DNA from: Psychrilyobacter piezotolerans
Lineage (GTDB): Bacteria; Fusobacteriota; Fusobacteriia; Fusobacteriales; Fusobacteriaceae
Assembly: GCF_003391055.1 (NCBI RefSeq)
Contig: NZ_QUAJ01000001.1
Span: forward strand, 1-64,000
DNA: 64,000 nt
Direction of reading: 5' to 3'
Position 1 is the stretch's first letter. Every line of letters starts with the position of its first letter. A model generated the notes under the pieces. It made no database searches, was not told the origin of the DNA, and was given only the letters and a program-made list of their open reading frames with translations. The position numbers and the translations under genes are program-made. Shown piece by piece: positions 1 to 8,982 of the stretch.

Positions 1-849
1 ACAATAAAATAAAGTCATTCTTTTTTAAATTTAAAATAAATATATTTTTCTTAAACTTTTCAAAAAAAAAAATAGGTTTCCCTATCTTTTTAAAATTTTA
101 TATTCAAAATTTTGATATATTTTTCACTAAATTGTAATTACTATGGTAAAATACAGAAGCCTTATCCCAAAACCTTCATCACAAAGTAACCGCTAGGGTT
201 ATCACCAAAGAACTACTCGTAAAGGGCATCACCAAAATAACTAGAACTTATCAAGTAAGTTGAGAATTTTGCGATATTAGTTTATTACATAAACATAGAA
301 CTTTGAGAAAATGAGGTAATGAGTTACACAAAGAAAAACTCACAACGCAGAGACTCAGAGCTCACAGAGATTCTCAGAAAATTTCTCTTTTTCTTGGTTT
401 AAAACGAAGTTTATAGTCGTCGAGCTTCACTCTTTAATTTTGAAGGCGATATCACTTTCGCAGTAATTATTCTACCAAGAGCGATATACAGATTAAGTCC
501 CGCAATGTAATGAGGACTGTAACCCGTAAGCTCGTAGCTATCCTATCCCTGCTTAGAAGCTATTTTCAAAATTTGAGCTTTTCTTTGGTTCGTTTCTTTT
601 GCTCACCAAAACGAAATGAACCCAGTTAAGGGTGGAACCCTTAGAACCTTAGAACCTTTCCCTTTACGGTGTTTCACGAGTATTCAGATTAGCTTTCTAA
701 TTTAAAAGCTAATCATGAAATGTGACAAAGAGACACCAAATTTAGGATATAAGAGAAAGGCAGCTATGCTGTCTTTCTCTTAACTTTTTGTTAAATTCAA
801 ACAAAAAATTATATTTGTTTTTCTAAAATTTTTATAAAAATAAAAAATT
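1..849. repeat. Gene-free gap with a structured repeat module
   Basis: No convincing gene. From about 343 it holds a CAGAGACTCAGAG-type repeat, then a copy of the multi-hairpin module: P1 arm GAAGTTTATAGTCGT at 406-420, a divergent P1 interior, P2 arms GGTTCGTTTC/GAAATGAACC around 588-622, P4 hairpin AAGGGT-GGA-ACCCTT at 628-642, a GATTAGCTTT/AAAGCTAATC hairpin at 687-714, and a 14-bp hairpin at 751-781. The stretch at 189-209 is the approximate reverse complement of 59239-59259, so a second, inverted fragment is present. The gap lies directly 3' of the minus-strand permease. Confidence 0.75.
751..781. terminator. 14-bp hairpin P5, terminator-like
   Basis: AAGAGAAAGGCAGC, loop TAT, GCTGTCTTTCTCTT, followed on the plus strand by AACTTTTTG. 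Copies at 4214-4244 and 8487-8517 keep the stem with paired changes (ACAGC/GCTGT against ATAGC/GCTAT). The T-run is short on both strands, so terminator function is only likely. Confidence 0.5.
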
Positions 850-1956
850 CTAAATCTTCATCGCCTCTACAGGCTCCAGCCTGGCTGCCTTATATGCCGG
901 CAGACTCCCGAAGACTATCCCCATCCCTATGGAGGTAAAAAATACCGTCAATATCTGCTCTGCATAATATATGGACGGAATACCTATGATTTTCCCAACA
1001 ACATAGGCTCCTATGCATCCCAGGATAATTCCTATAGCTCCCCCTAGAGTGGAGAGGATGGTAGATTCCAGTAAAAATATCTTCAGTATATTTTTCTTAC
1101 TCATCCCCATGGTTCGGAGGATCCCTATGCTGGGGGTCATCTCCCGTACCGAATTCAACAGTAAGTTGCTTATTCCCAGGCCTCCCATTACAAGGGCTGT
1201 TATCCCTACTGCTCCCAGGAATATATTGATCATATTTTTTATCTTTTCTATCTTTTGGTATCTGGCATTCCCCTCCAGGATTGTATATCTGTTCCTATAA
1301 TTTTTCCTGGATAATATCTGGATTACATAGTTTGTGGTCTCCTCTATATCCTCCCTGTCCTTATAGGTGACTACCACCGTATTGACAACTCTATTGCTTC
1401 CTAAATTATTATATTCATCTGCATCCATGTAGATGGGTCCCAGTCCCAGATCCTCTTTGTATACTCCTATTACCCGGAGTTCTACAGGTTTTCCTGTGCT
1501 CAGATTTATCTGAAATATTTTTCCAACGGCATGAGATGTCTTAAATATTTTTTCGGCTGTTCTGTCGCCGATCAGGACTTCCCTTCCCCTGATATTGGCA
1601 GTGCCTTCAACCTCTAATTCCTTTCCTTCAATGGCAGATCTCGTATATCCTTCCAGCTTTACCTTATTCAGTTCATCATAACTGACCGTCATATTCATCT
1701 CGGGAGAAAATACATAGTCCACTACGGGGAGATTTTCCAGTAACTTCAGGTCCTCTAAGTCATATCCCCGGCTGCTTCCTATCAGGACCCTGTTTTCTGC
1801 TATGCTGGCTAGGTCTTTTTTTACCGCTGCTTCTCCTCCGCTGGATATGGCAAATATCCCCATGATAGAAGCTACTCCTATTATTATCCCCACCAGGGGT
1901 ACTGCACTCCGGAGTTTATTTCCCATAAGAATACGATATACCATCCAAAAAATCAT
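850..1956 (-). CDS. MacB/FtsX-type ABC transporter permease
   Basis: 368 aa. The N-terminus (NKLRSAVPLVGIIIGVASI) is the usual start of MacB-like permeases, with the first membrane helix at about residues 15-38. A MacB periplasmic domain follows (about 40-230), then three helices in the last 130 residues and the typical tail PAYKAARLEPVEAMKI. The family works with an ATP-binding subunit, a membrane-fusion protein and TolC to export substrates across both membranes. The fusion protein (2611-3810) and TolC (4370-5614) are upstream on the same strand, but no ATPase gene is visible in the window. SD GGGAGAG lies just before the ATG. Substrate unknown. Confidence 0.88.
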   Translation of the reverse strand: MIFWMVYRILMGNKLRSAVPLVGIIIGVASIMGIFAISSGGEAAVKKDLASIAENRVLIGSSRGYDLEDLKLLENLPVVDYVFSPEMNMTVSYDELNKVKLEGYTRSAIEGKELEVEGTANIRGREVLIGDRTAEKIFKTSHAVGKIFQINLSTGKPVELRVIGVYKEDLGLGPIYMDADEYNNLGSNRVVNTVVVTYKDREDIEETTNYVIQILSRKNYRNRYTILEGNARYQKIEKIKNMINIFLGAVGITALVMGGLGISNLLLNSVREMTPSIGILRTMGMSKKNILKIFLLESTILSTLGGAIGIILGCIGAYVVGKIIGIPSIYYAEQILTVFFTSIGMGIVFGSLPAYKAARLEPVEAMKI

Positions 1957-2079
1957 ATTTTTCTCTCCCTTAAACTTTTTATATAAATTAAAATCTATAA
2001 ACCTTTGTCACGAATTACACGAATTAAGAAAATTTATCAACACAGAGACTCAGAGTTCACTGAGATAAGTCTTTTTTTG

Positions 2080-2525
2080 TCGCAGATTACACAGATTCAC
2101 TCAGATTTTGCATAACCACTCTTTCTATTTCTAAACTTTTATTACCAAAATTAATTATGATACCGATTTTTTTTCCTGTAGCCTTAAGATAATTTGCTAT
2201 TTGAGCTTTATGAACTTCAATTATTTTTGAAGTACATTTTAATTCTAATATTATCTTATCTTCTACAATTATGTCAGCTATATAATCACCAATAATTTTA
2301 TTTCTAAAACTTATTTTAATTGGCTCTTGTTGTCTTGATTTCAGATTTTTTTCTTCAAATAATATCATTAAAGCATTTTCATATACTTTTTCTAAAAATC
2401 CAGTTCCTAACTCTCTGTGCACTTCCATAGCTAAACCAATAATTTCATAAGATAATTCTTTATATAAAAATTCTTTCATATTTATCACTCCATAAATAAT
2501 CTGCGTCAGTCTGCGTAATCTGCGA
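2080..2525. repeat. Inverted repeats framing the GxxExxY gene
   Basis: The left copy at about 2080-2110 (TCGCAGATTACACAGATT plus CACTCAGATT) and the right copy at about 2493-2525 (AATCTGCGTCAGTCTGCG plus TAATCTGCGAC) are approximate reverse complements, about 32 nt each. They enclose the gene exactly, and the left copy contains its stop codon. This resembles the terminal inverted repeats of a small mobile unit. No target-site duplication was confirmed by eye. Confidence 0.6.
2087..2479 (-). CDS. GxxExxY protein (PDDEXK-like nuclease fold)
   Basis: 130 aa from the ATG preceded by GGAG; an in-frame GTG lies three codons upstream. The naming motif is in HRELGTGFLEKVYENAL (GFLEKVY = GxxExxY). 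A D...ELK stretch (DYIADIIVEDKIILELK, about residues 68-84) fits a degenerate PDDEXK nuclease core. The family is known for scattered distribution; its function is not established. The last codons (NLSESV, stop) are encoded inside a CAGATTACACAGATT-type repeat, and an inverted copy lies just upstream of the start (2493-2525). It sits between the fusion-protein gene and the permease gene, where an ATPase gene would be expected. Nuclease activity is inference. Confidence 0.85.
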   Translation of the reverse strand: MKEFLYKELSYEIIGLAMEVHRELGTGFLEKVYENALMILFEEKNLKSRQQEPIKISFRNKIIGDYIADIIVEDKIILELKCTSKIIEVHKAQIANYLKATGKKIGIIINFGNKSLEIERVVMQNLSESV

Positions 2526-2610
2526 CTAAATCTTTTTAATCTTTTTTATCAGTTTGGTGTTCATTGGTGGCTAAATTTTTTATTGTTTTTTTCGTGACTA
2601 ATCTTTTTCT

Positions 2611-3810
2611 CTATTGATTACTTTTTACAAGAACCTTCTCCCCGTCCCTTACCTTAAACGGGTTCACCACTACTTCCATTCCTTCCGGGAGATTTAACAC
2701 CTCATATTTTGACAGGGTCTTTATTCCTGTCTGTATCTCTACCCTTCTGGCCCTGTTATTTTCTATTATATAGACATAATTTTTACCGTTTTCCTCTATT
2801 ACAGAAAAGGCATCCACTACATTTATCCCGCTGAGTGCCTTCCCTGAGATCTCCACTCCTACATTGGCTCCCGGCAGCAGTCCTTTAGTATCATCCAGTT
2901 CCACAGTGGCAGTCAGATATCTTTCTTCGTTATTTCCGTTTTTCATCACCACGGCTACACTGGAGATAGAGATTACCTTACCCCTGTATCTTTTTTCTTC
3001 CAAAGAACCCTTGGAAATAATATCTACACCGGCTCCTGTAGCTACTCCCTGGGACTGATAGACTGGGATAAGCACCTTCACTTCCAGTCCGCCATCCAAA
3101 GATGCAAAACTTAACAGTGGTTTTCCCGGAACTGCCATCATCCCGTTTTCCACAAAAACTTCAGTTATTATCCCGTTTTCAGGAGCTGCCAGATTCCGGC
3201 TCATCTCCTTCATCTCTTCATCCAGTCCGTCTGATTTTATCTTCAGTCTCTGCTCAGCCAGGGATATATCCTTTATTACATTGTTATATTCCAGATCTTT
3301 TAATGCAGCATCTGTTATGTATTTATTCGCTTCCAGGGAAGATACCCCGTCCTGCTCCAACAGTTCTTTCATGATTTCAGCCGTACTGTTGGCGTTGTCC
3401 AACTGGAATTTTACAACCTTTTCCTTTCTTTCTAATTCTGTCAGTTGTTTTTCCAGAACTTCCACTTCTAATTTTTTTTCCTCTAACTCAATAAAAATAC
3501 TGGAAACACCTGTATTTTCAAATCCATTGGATCCCACCCCGCTGAATACAATCAGTTCGTCTCCTTTTTTTACCATGGTTCCCGGATTGATATTCACTTC
3601 CTCGATGATCATGGGAACTTTTTTATACAGTCCGTAGGTTTTTCTGGCATTTACTATTCCTTCAAATTTCAAATTTTCAGAAATATTTTCATTGCTTATC
3701 TTTACCAGCCTCACCGAAGCCGTATCTTTATTGTTTTTATTTTTTAAAACTGTAAAGCCTCCCCCTATAATTAAAAGAGCTGTTACAGCTATAATTATTT
3801 TCTTTTTCAT
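2611..3810 (-). CDS. HlyD-family membrane-fusion (periplasmic adaptor) protein
   Basis: About 399 aa. The second of two close ATGs is preferred because AGGAG then has a 6-nt spacing. An N-terminal membrane anchor (KKKIIIAVTALLIIGGGFTV) is followed by a biotinyl-lipoyl-like hinge, a coiled coil at about residues 105-205 (EELEEKKLEVEVLEKQLTEL region) and a beta-barrel with a membrane-proximal domain ending near DGEKVLVKSNQ. It would bridge the inner-membrane permease (850-1956) to TolC (4370-5614). A repeat module separates it from tolC, and the GxxExxY gene separates it from the permease. Confidence 0.88.
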   Translation of the reverse strand: MKKKIIIAVTALLIIGGGFTVLKNKNNKDTASVRLVKISNENISENLKFEGIVNARKTYGLYKKVPMIIEEVNINPGTMVKKGDELIVFSGVGSNGFENTGVSSIFIELEEKKLEVEVLEKQLTELERKEKVVKFQLDNANSTAEIMKELLEQDGVSSLEANKYITDAALKDLEYNNVIKDISLAEQRLKIKSDGLDEEMKEMSRNLAAPENGIITEVFVENGMMAVPGKPLLSFASLDGGLEVKVLIPVYQSQGVATGAGVDIISKGSLEEKRYRGKVISISSVAVVMKNGNNEERYLTATVELDDTKGLLPGANVGVEISGKALSGINVVDAFSVIEENGKNYVYIIENNRARRVEIQTGIKTLSKYEVLNLPEGMEVVVNPFKVRDGEKVLVKSNQ

Positions 3811-4369
3811 ATTCATCTCCTAAATATCTAAAACTTTTTTAATTTACTAATAAAATCTTCACTCCTTTAGTACAAAGAAATCCTTTTTTGCCACCAATCT
3901 ACACTAATTTATAAACTTTTATTGCTATGGCACAGAAGTTTTTATTTTTTTGTTTGAAGCGAAGTTTATAGTCGTTGAGCTTCAGCTGTACTGTTCCTAC
4001 AGTGACAATCGTGTATTACTTATTAAGACAACTTATAAACCTTCTTGATCTTCTTTGGTTCGTTTCTTGGATCAAGCTAAGAAATGAACCCGTATTAAAG
4101 AGGGACTCTTTAGAACTATTCCCTTTACGGAGTTTCGCGAATATTCAGATTAGCTTTCTAATTTAAAAGCTAATCATGAAATGTGACCGCTGGGACACCA
4201 AATTTTTGTTTATAAGAGAAAGACAGCTCCGCTGTCTTTCTCTTAACTTTTTGGATTTCAAACCCATAAAATATAAAATCCTGTTTTTTCGTGACCATTG
4301 GTGTTTATTGGTGACTAAGTTTTTTTCTTCGTGTGCCTCAGTGTTCTCTTTTCTCCGTGATTAAGTTTC
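3811..4369. repeat. Structured repeat module between tolC and adaptor genes
   Basis: No gene. It holds a CCACCAATCTACACTAATT-type repeat (3891-3912), then a nearly complete module: P1 3961-4044 (arms GAAGTTTATAGTCGT and TTATAAACCTTC), P2 arms GGTTCGTTTCTT and AAGAAATGAACC (4058-4089), P4 AAAGAG-GGA-CTCTTT (4097-4111), a GATTAGCTTT hairpin (4148-4175), P5 (4214-4244), and an inverted CATTGGTG-type repeat (about 4290-4320). Confidence 0.8.
4214..4244. terminator. 14-bp hairpin P5, terminator-like
   Basis: AAGAGAAAGACAGC, loop TCC, GCTGTCTTTCTCTT, a perfect 14-bp stem followed by AACTTTTTGG on the plus strand. It lies 3' of the minus-strand tolC gene. Confidence 0.5.
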
Positions 4370-5614
4370 CTATCTCCACGCATTTTCATATGTATCTACA
4401 GCTAACATCAGTTCCCTCTGAAGGGTATAATAATCTTCCTCTGCTGCTCTCAGTTTATCTATACTGTCTAAGTATTCAAATGAACTCATCAATGAATTAT
4501 TGTATCTCAGTGTATCTATCATGGCATTTTCATCGGCTATTTCCACCTTTATATTCTGTGCCTCCACCTGCCTGGACAGGGTCATCATATTGCTGTACTT
4601 TTCCTTGAGTTCCAGTACTACCTCATCCTTCATCTTCCTCAGATCAATGGCGGCCTGATCCACCCTGTACTGGTTTTGAGCCACAGTATCCATATCTGCA
4701 CCCCAGCTGAATATATTCCAGTTAAATCCTACAGCTATTCTATAGGAATCCAGACCATCGCTGTCCCTCTTGAAATTCTTTTCAAACCCCAGTCCTACTT
4801 TGGGGTAATATGCCGCCCTGGCTATATTTACATCTATCTCACTTTTTTTCAGATCTATCTCACTTTTTTTCACCCTGCTTCCCTCATCCAGTGCCTTTGC
4901 TATATCGCCGTCCAGGAAAAATTTATTCAGATCCAAAGCTGTATAATCAAATTCTTCTATGTTTAAAGGCTCATCCATGGATATTCCCAGCAGGATCTGC
5001 AGTTCATATGTTTTTATCTCAGCCTGCTGATTCACTCCTAATAAGGTTACTTCATTACCCAGTATATCACTCTTTACCCTGAGTACATCGGATTTTTTCA
5101 CCAGTTTATTGCTGCTGTAGAGCTTTTCCAGTCTTTCCCTCTGCTTATTCAGGGTATTGTTTACCCCGAGTAAAATATCTGCCTGTTTTTTTAAGTTCAA
5201 TACCTCAAAATATTTTTCTATAACATCTTTTCTTATATCATATTTTAACAGGATATTAGTCAGGGATATTTTTTCCGACTCTAACCTGGATTTTTTATAT
5301 TCATTGGTGAGTTTCCCCCCTGTAAAGAGCGGCATAGAAATCCTGGCTTCCACTCCTGCACTTTTATCAAAGGGATTCAGGTTATCATCATAGGCGGTAT
5401 CACTTCCATCCACACTGATGGATACTTTAGGTAAAAATGCTTTCTTTTTCTTTCTTTCTTCCAGTTTTTTTATATCCAGAGTAATTCTTTCCCTTCTTAT
5501 CTCCGGATTTTCATTTTCTGCAATCTTAAGTGCTTCTTCTAAATTTAAATCTTTTGAAAAAACATTTAATGAAGTTATCGTCATCAATGCCAGTATCAGA
5601 AATCTTTTTTTCAT
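4370..5614 (-). CDS. TolC-family outer-membrane efflux protein
   Basis: 414 aa. A signal peptide (MKKRFLILALMTITSLNVFS) is followed by two OEP repeats rich in long helices: EALKIAENENPEIRRERITL near the start and the second half from about residue 215 (DGDIAKALDEGSRVKKSEIDL). It forms the outer-membrane exit channel for the adaptor and permease downstream. The first 89 nt overlap the 3' end of the PHP phosphatase gene in another frame, so it is probably co-transcribed with the Wzz/kinase/phosphatase genes. SD GAGGGG sits 7 nt before the ATG. It may instead serve polysaccharide or another export; the substrate is unknown. Confidence 0.9.
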   Translation of the reverse strand: MKKRFLILALMTITSLNVFSKDLNLEEALKIAENENPEIRRERITLDIKKLEERKKKKAFLPKVSISVDGSDTAYDDNLNPFDKSAGVEARISMPLFTGGKLTNEYKKSRLESEKISLTNILLKYDIRKDVIEKYFEVLNLKKQADILLGVNNTLNKQRERLEKLYSSNKLVKKSDVLRVKSDILGNEVTLLGVNQQAEIKTYELQILLGISMDEPLNIEEFDYTALDLNKFFLDGDIAKALDEGSRVKKSEIDLKKSEIDVNIARAAYYPKVGLGFEKNFKRDSDGLDSYRIAVGFNWNIFSWGADMDTVAQNQYRVDQAAIDLRKMKDEVVLELKEKYSNMMTLSRQVEAQNIKVEIADENAMIDTLRYNNSLMSSFEYLDSIDKLRAAEEDYYTLQRELMLAVDTYENAWR

Positions 5615-6311
5615 CTATAGTCCCCTCTATATCCTCGTTATTTATTATTTTTTCAGGATTTCCCATAAGGAGTCTTTCCCTGGTTTTCCTCCCGAACTTA
5701 TTGTCTATCTCCATTATTATATCTTCCAGCTCATAGTTCCTGTATTTTTTGTCGTGAACATCACTGGCCAGAATATCTACAAGGTTTAAGTCTATCCACC
5801 TGTATATTTCTTTTTTACATCTCAGTGATTTGAGGTTTACCTGGGTCACAACCCCTATTTTTTTAAATTTATATAAGGTTTTAAAATTTATAAAAGGATA
5901 CCTTTCCACATGAGCCAAAACCGGCCTGTATCCCAGATCTATGATTCTTTCCAGTGATTTTTTTAAAGCCATGGGTGTCATCCCCGGGATGGCTTCCACC
6001 AAAATATAATTACTTCTATTCAAAGTTTTTACTTTTTTTTCTTTGAGTGCACGGAGGCCGTCCAGATCTAAAAAAAGTTCATTCCCCTCCAGAAGTTCCA
6101 TATCTATCTTGTTTATCTCCAATTGATCTCTTAATTTTTTTAAAATCTTATCATAATTTTTATTTTCATACCTTCCTGCTCTGTAATGGGAGGTACAGCA
6201 CATTTTCTTATATCCTAATTTTTGAGCCGATAAGATCAACTCTATTGATTCATCCATACCTTTGGAGCCGTCGTCTATTTCGGGCAGAATATGGCAGTGG
6301 AGATCTGTCAT
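5526..6311 (-). CDS. CpsB/YwqE-type PHP tyrosine-protein phosphatase
   Basis: 261 aa. PHP-family metal-binding motifs are present: DLHCHILPEIDDGSK at the N-terminus, CTSHY near residue 40, VLAHVERYP near 135, and ASDVHDKKYRN near 187. Family members dephosphorylate the tyrosine cluster of CpsD-type BY-kinases that control polysaccharide chain length. It overlaps the kinase gene by 1 nt upstream. Its last about 30 codons overlap the tolC start by 89 nt, which is unusually long; the tail is lysine/arginine rich (KCFFKRFKFRRST) and may be an accretion. Confidence 0.88.
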   Translation of the reverse strand: MTDLHCHILPEIDDGSKGMDESIELILSAQKLGYKKMCCTSHYRAGRYENKNYDKILKKLRDQLEINKIDMELLEGNELFLDLDGLRALKEKKVKTLNRSNYILVEAIPGMTPMALKKSLERIIDLGYRPVLAHVERYPFINFKTLYKFKKIGVVTQVNLKSLRCKKEIYRWIDLNLVDILASDVHDKKYRNYELEDIIMEIDNKFGRKTRERLLMGNPEKIINNEDIEGTIDEKKISDTGIDDDNFIKCFFKRFKFRRST

Positions 6312-7036
6312 TATTTATCCCCTTTTATATATTCCTCATAATAACTGTAATTATTGTTGTAATACCCGTAATTCCCGTATGAATAACCTCTTTTATCTAT
6401 CTTATTTACTACTATTCCGTAGATATTGGCTCCTGCACGATCCAGCATATCTTTTGACTGAAGCAGTTCCTTCTTGGATACCATATCATATCCGCAGACA
6501 TAGACTACCCCGTCTGCATATTCCGAAAGAATCACTGCATCGGTAGCTACCACAAGGGGAGGGGTATCCAGTACTATAAGGTCATATTTCCCTCTCAACG
6601 CCTTCAATAGATCTTTCATCTTGTTCCCCAAAAATAATTCCGTTACATTCTGGCTCAGATGCTTGGAGGGCAGGATATCCAAGTTTTCCTCTATATCTTT
6701 CAGGATTACATCCTCTATTTTTTTATCTCCCAAAAGAACACTTCCCATACCATGAGTTATCTCTATTCCGAAACTGCTGTGAGCCCGGGGTCTCCTTATA
6801 TCACAGTCTACCAGGAGTACCTTCTCCCCGCTTATAGCTACAGACATGGCATAGTTGGCAGCTATAGTACTCTTTCCTTCCCTTGGGATGGTACTTGTAA
6901 AGACCACTATCCTGTTTTCTTTTTCCTCCATAAAATGTATATTGGTCCTGAGAACCCTGAGGGATTCTGCCAGATGACTGTCCTGGTCCCCTTTAAAAAA
7001 CATCTTTCTTTCACTTGATATCTGTTTATCCATCAT
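6311..7036 (-). CDS. CpsD/CapB-type tyrosine autokinase (BY-kinase)
   Basis: 241 aa. Walker A STIPREGKSTIAANYAM (about residues 49-65), Walker A' LLVDCDIRRPRAH (about 74-86) and Walker B DLIVLDTPPL (about 152-161) identify a bacterial tyrosine kinase. The C-terminus has a tyrosine cluster (YSYGNYGYYNNNYSYYEEY), the usual autophosphorylation site. As in Firmicutes, the membrane activator is a separate protein, encoded immediately upstream (7036-7773) with a 1-nt overlap. The phosphatase partner follows. It likely regulates export or chain length of a surface polysaccharide, though no glycosyltransferases are nearby. Confidence 0.92.
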   Translation of the reverse strand: MMDKQISSERKMFFKGDQDSHLAESLRVLRTNIHFMEEKENRIVVFTSTIPREGKSTIAANYAMSVAISGEKVLLVDCDIRRPRAHSSFGIEITHGMGSVLLGDKKIEDVILKDIEENLDILPSKHLSQNVTELFLGNKMKDLLKALRGKYDLIVLDTPPLVVATDAVILSEYADGVVYVCGYDMVSKKELLQSKDMLDRAGANIYGIVVNKIDKRGYSYGNYGYYNNNYSYYEEYIKGDK

Positions 7037-7773
7037 TATTTCTCTCCCATTTTCTCAATATTAAAATCCGGTATGTTGGCCAGAACCGAACATCCCATTA
7101 TTTTTTCTATATCCTCAGGTTTTCTTAATTTACTGTGTAAAAATTCAACCATAAAGGCTGCAAAAACTCCAACCATAACTCCCAGTACCATTGAAACTGC
7201 CAGGATAAGAGCTCTTTTTTTAGGCAGAGCTTTTTCAGGTACTGTTGCTTTTTCTACAATTTTTAAATTTTCAAAACTCATTACTTTTTTTATCTTTGAA
7301 ATAAATTCTCCTGCTACCTCGTTGGTCAAAAGAGCGGATCTCTGGGCATTTTTATCCGTATAACTTATCTTAATGAACTCTGTGTCATCCACAGGAGTTA
7401 CTTTCAATAAGTTTGCTATACCTTCCGGTTCCATATCCAGATCTAATTTTCTGATTACACTTCTCATAATACTCTTACTCTTGGCTATCTCTGTATATGT
7501 TGATACTAACTTCTGGTTTTTAGAAATTTCAGCATTATCCAGGTTGTTTACCGAATAGATCTGCCCGCTGGATACCATAAGAGTGGCTTCTGCCCGGTAT
7601 ATGTCCGGTCTTGTCATGGCGAAAACAGCCCCTAAGATCATTACCGGCAGCGCAGTCATGACAATAAGTTTCCAGCTCCTTATGAGGATAAAAACCAGAT
7701 CCATCAGTTCTATTTCATCATCTTCATTTTCCCATTCATATCTCAAATCTTCCTCTCTTTTTTTTCTTTTCAA
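7036..7773 (-). CDS. Wzz/CpsC-type chain-length determinant, kinase activator
   Basis: 245 aa with a TTG start chosen because AGGAGG lies 7 nt upstream. A charged cytoplasmic N-terminus is followed by a first helix at about residues 34-55, an extracytoplasmic Wzz domain, and a second helix at about 187-208. The short cytoplasmic tail (KPEDIEKIMGCSVLANIPDF) in CpsC proteins activates the partner kinase. First gene of a tightly overlapping operon: activator, kinase, phosphatase, TolC. Confidence 0.88.
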   Translation of the reverse strand: MKRKKREEDLRYEWENEDDEIELMDLVFILIRSWKLIVMTALPVMILGAVFAMTRPDIYRAEATLMVSSGQIYSVNNLDNAEISKNQKLVSTYTEIAKSKSIMRSVIRKLDLDMEPEGIANLLKVTPVDDTEFIKISYTDKNAQRSALLTNEVAGEFISKIKKVMSFENLKIVEKATVPEKALPKKRALILAVSMVLGVMVGVFAAFMVEFLHSKLRKPEDIEKIMGCSVLANIPDFNIEKMGEK

Positions 7774-8486
7774 TTTCTTTCCTCCTAATTTTTTTATCTT
7801 TTTCTTATATTTTTTATTTTTTTATATTTCAACAATCATTCTACCACAAATAATAATAAAAAAATTTGCATTTCTTAAATTTTTTTCTGCTGTCTGAAAT
7901 TTCAAATAAATTCCACATCCCAATACTAACTTATAATACAGGAGGCTAACCGCTTTTCATTTTACCACATTTTTATTCGACAACTAAAATTATTTTAAGT
8001 TTTGTTTAAGTTTTTTTCTTTACACTAAACTCTCTGAGAAATGAATCCGTATTAAAGAGGGAATCTTTAGAATCTTTTTTTTTGAAACAGATTACACAAA
8101 TTTAAAATCTAATTTTCACAGATTGTTCATCACTAAGAAATGAGATCACTAAGTTCCACAAAGATAAGATATTTCTTTTCAGGCTAAAAATCGAAGTTTA
8201 TAGTCGTTACACTTCAGCTGTACTGTTCCTACAATGACGATTGTGACTTACTTATTAAGACTACATATAAACCTTCTTGACCTTTTCCGTTACTTTTCTT
8301 TCCCACATTTAAAATTTATTCTATAAATTAGAGTAAACTTTAATAATCGTGGCATCAAGGTATCCCGTATCAAGGGCGGAATCCTTGGAACTTTCTTCCC
8401 TCCTTTTATGGTTCCCATCACATTTAAAATTTATTCTAAAGTTAGAATCAATTTTAATATTCGTGACACCACCAAACTTAGAATAT

Positions 8487-8517
8487 AAGAGAAAGATAGC
8501 TTTGCTATCTTTCTCTT
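8487..8517. terminator. 14-bp hairpin P5, terminator-like
   Basis: AAGAGAAAGATAGC, loop TTT, GCTATCTTTCTCTT, then AACTTTTTG. Compared with 4214-4244 one base pair has changed on both sides, so pairing is preserved. Confidence 0.5.
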
Positions 8518-8938
8518 AACTTTTTGTTAAATTCAAACCCACTTTTTATTAAAATTCTTTTTCTTTTGATTTTTAAATTCCGAAGTTTATAGTCGTTACA
8601 CTTCAGCTGTACTGTTCCTACAATGACGATCGTGACTTACTACACTAAGACAATTATAAACCTTCTTGATCCTCTTTGGTTCTGTTTCTCAGATCAAGCT
8701 GAGAAATGAACCCGTATTAAAGAGGGACTCTTTAGAATTTGTTTCTGTCGCAGATTTTTCAGATTACTATATTTTGAATTTTGAATTTTGTACCTTCAAT
8801 ATTCACCTGTTGAATCATATCTGTATGATAAGCGATAGGATTCCTATGAATGATTTATTAACTTCAGATGAGAAATTTTAAAAAAATGATTATATATTGT
8901 CAATGAGGGGGATTTTATTAATAATTGACGATAAAAAA

Positions 8939-8982
8939 GCAACGTGACGTTGCATCCAGACAGGTAGTATTTTGATGCTGTC
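8939..8982 (+). promoter_or_regulatory. Two-hairpin leader before the small secreted protein gene
   Basis: GCAACG-TGA-CGTTGC (8939-8953) is followed by GACAG...CTGTC (about 8959-8982). A TATAAT at 8991-8996 has no good -35 element at normal spacing. It could be an upstream terminator, an operator or a small structured leader; I do not recognise a riboswitch class. Confidence 0.3.

Noticed and set aside
3975-8881. Plus-strand reading frames at 3975-4166 and 8666-8881 that share the peptide IKLRNEPVLKRDSLE.
   Set aside because: The shared peptide is simply translation of the P2/P4 part of the repeat module. Neither frame has an SD, and the rest of the proteins does not match.
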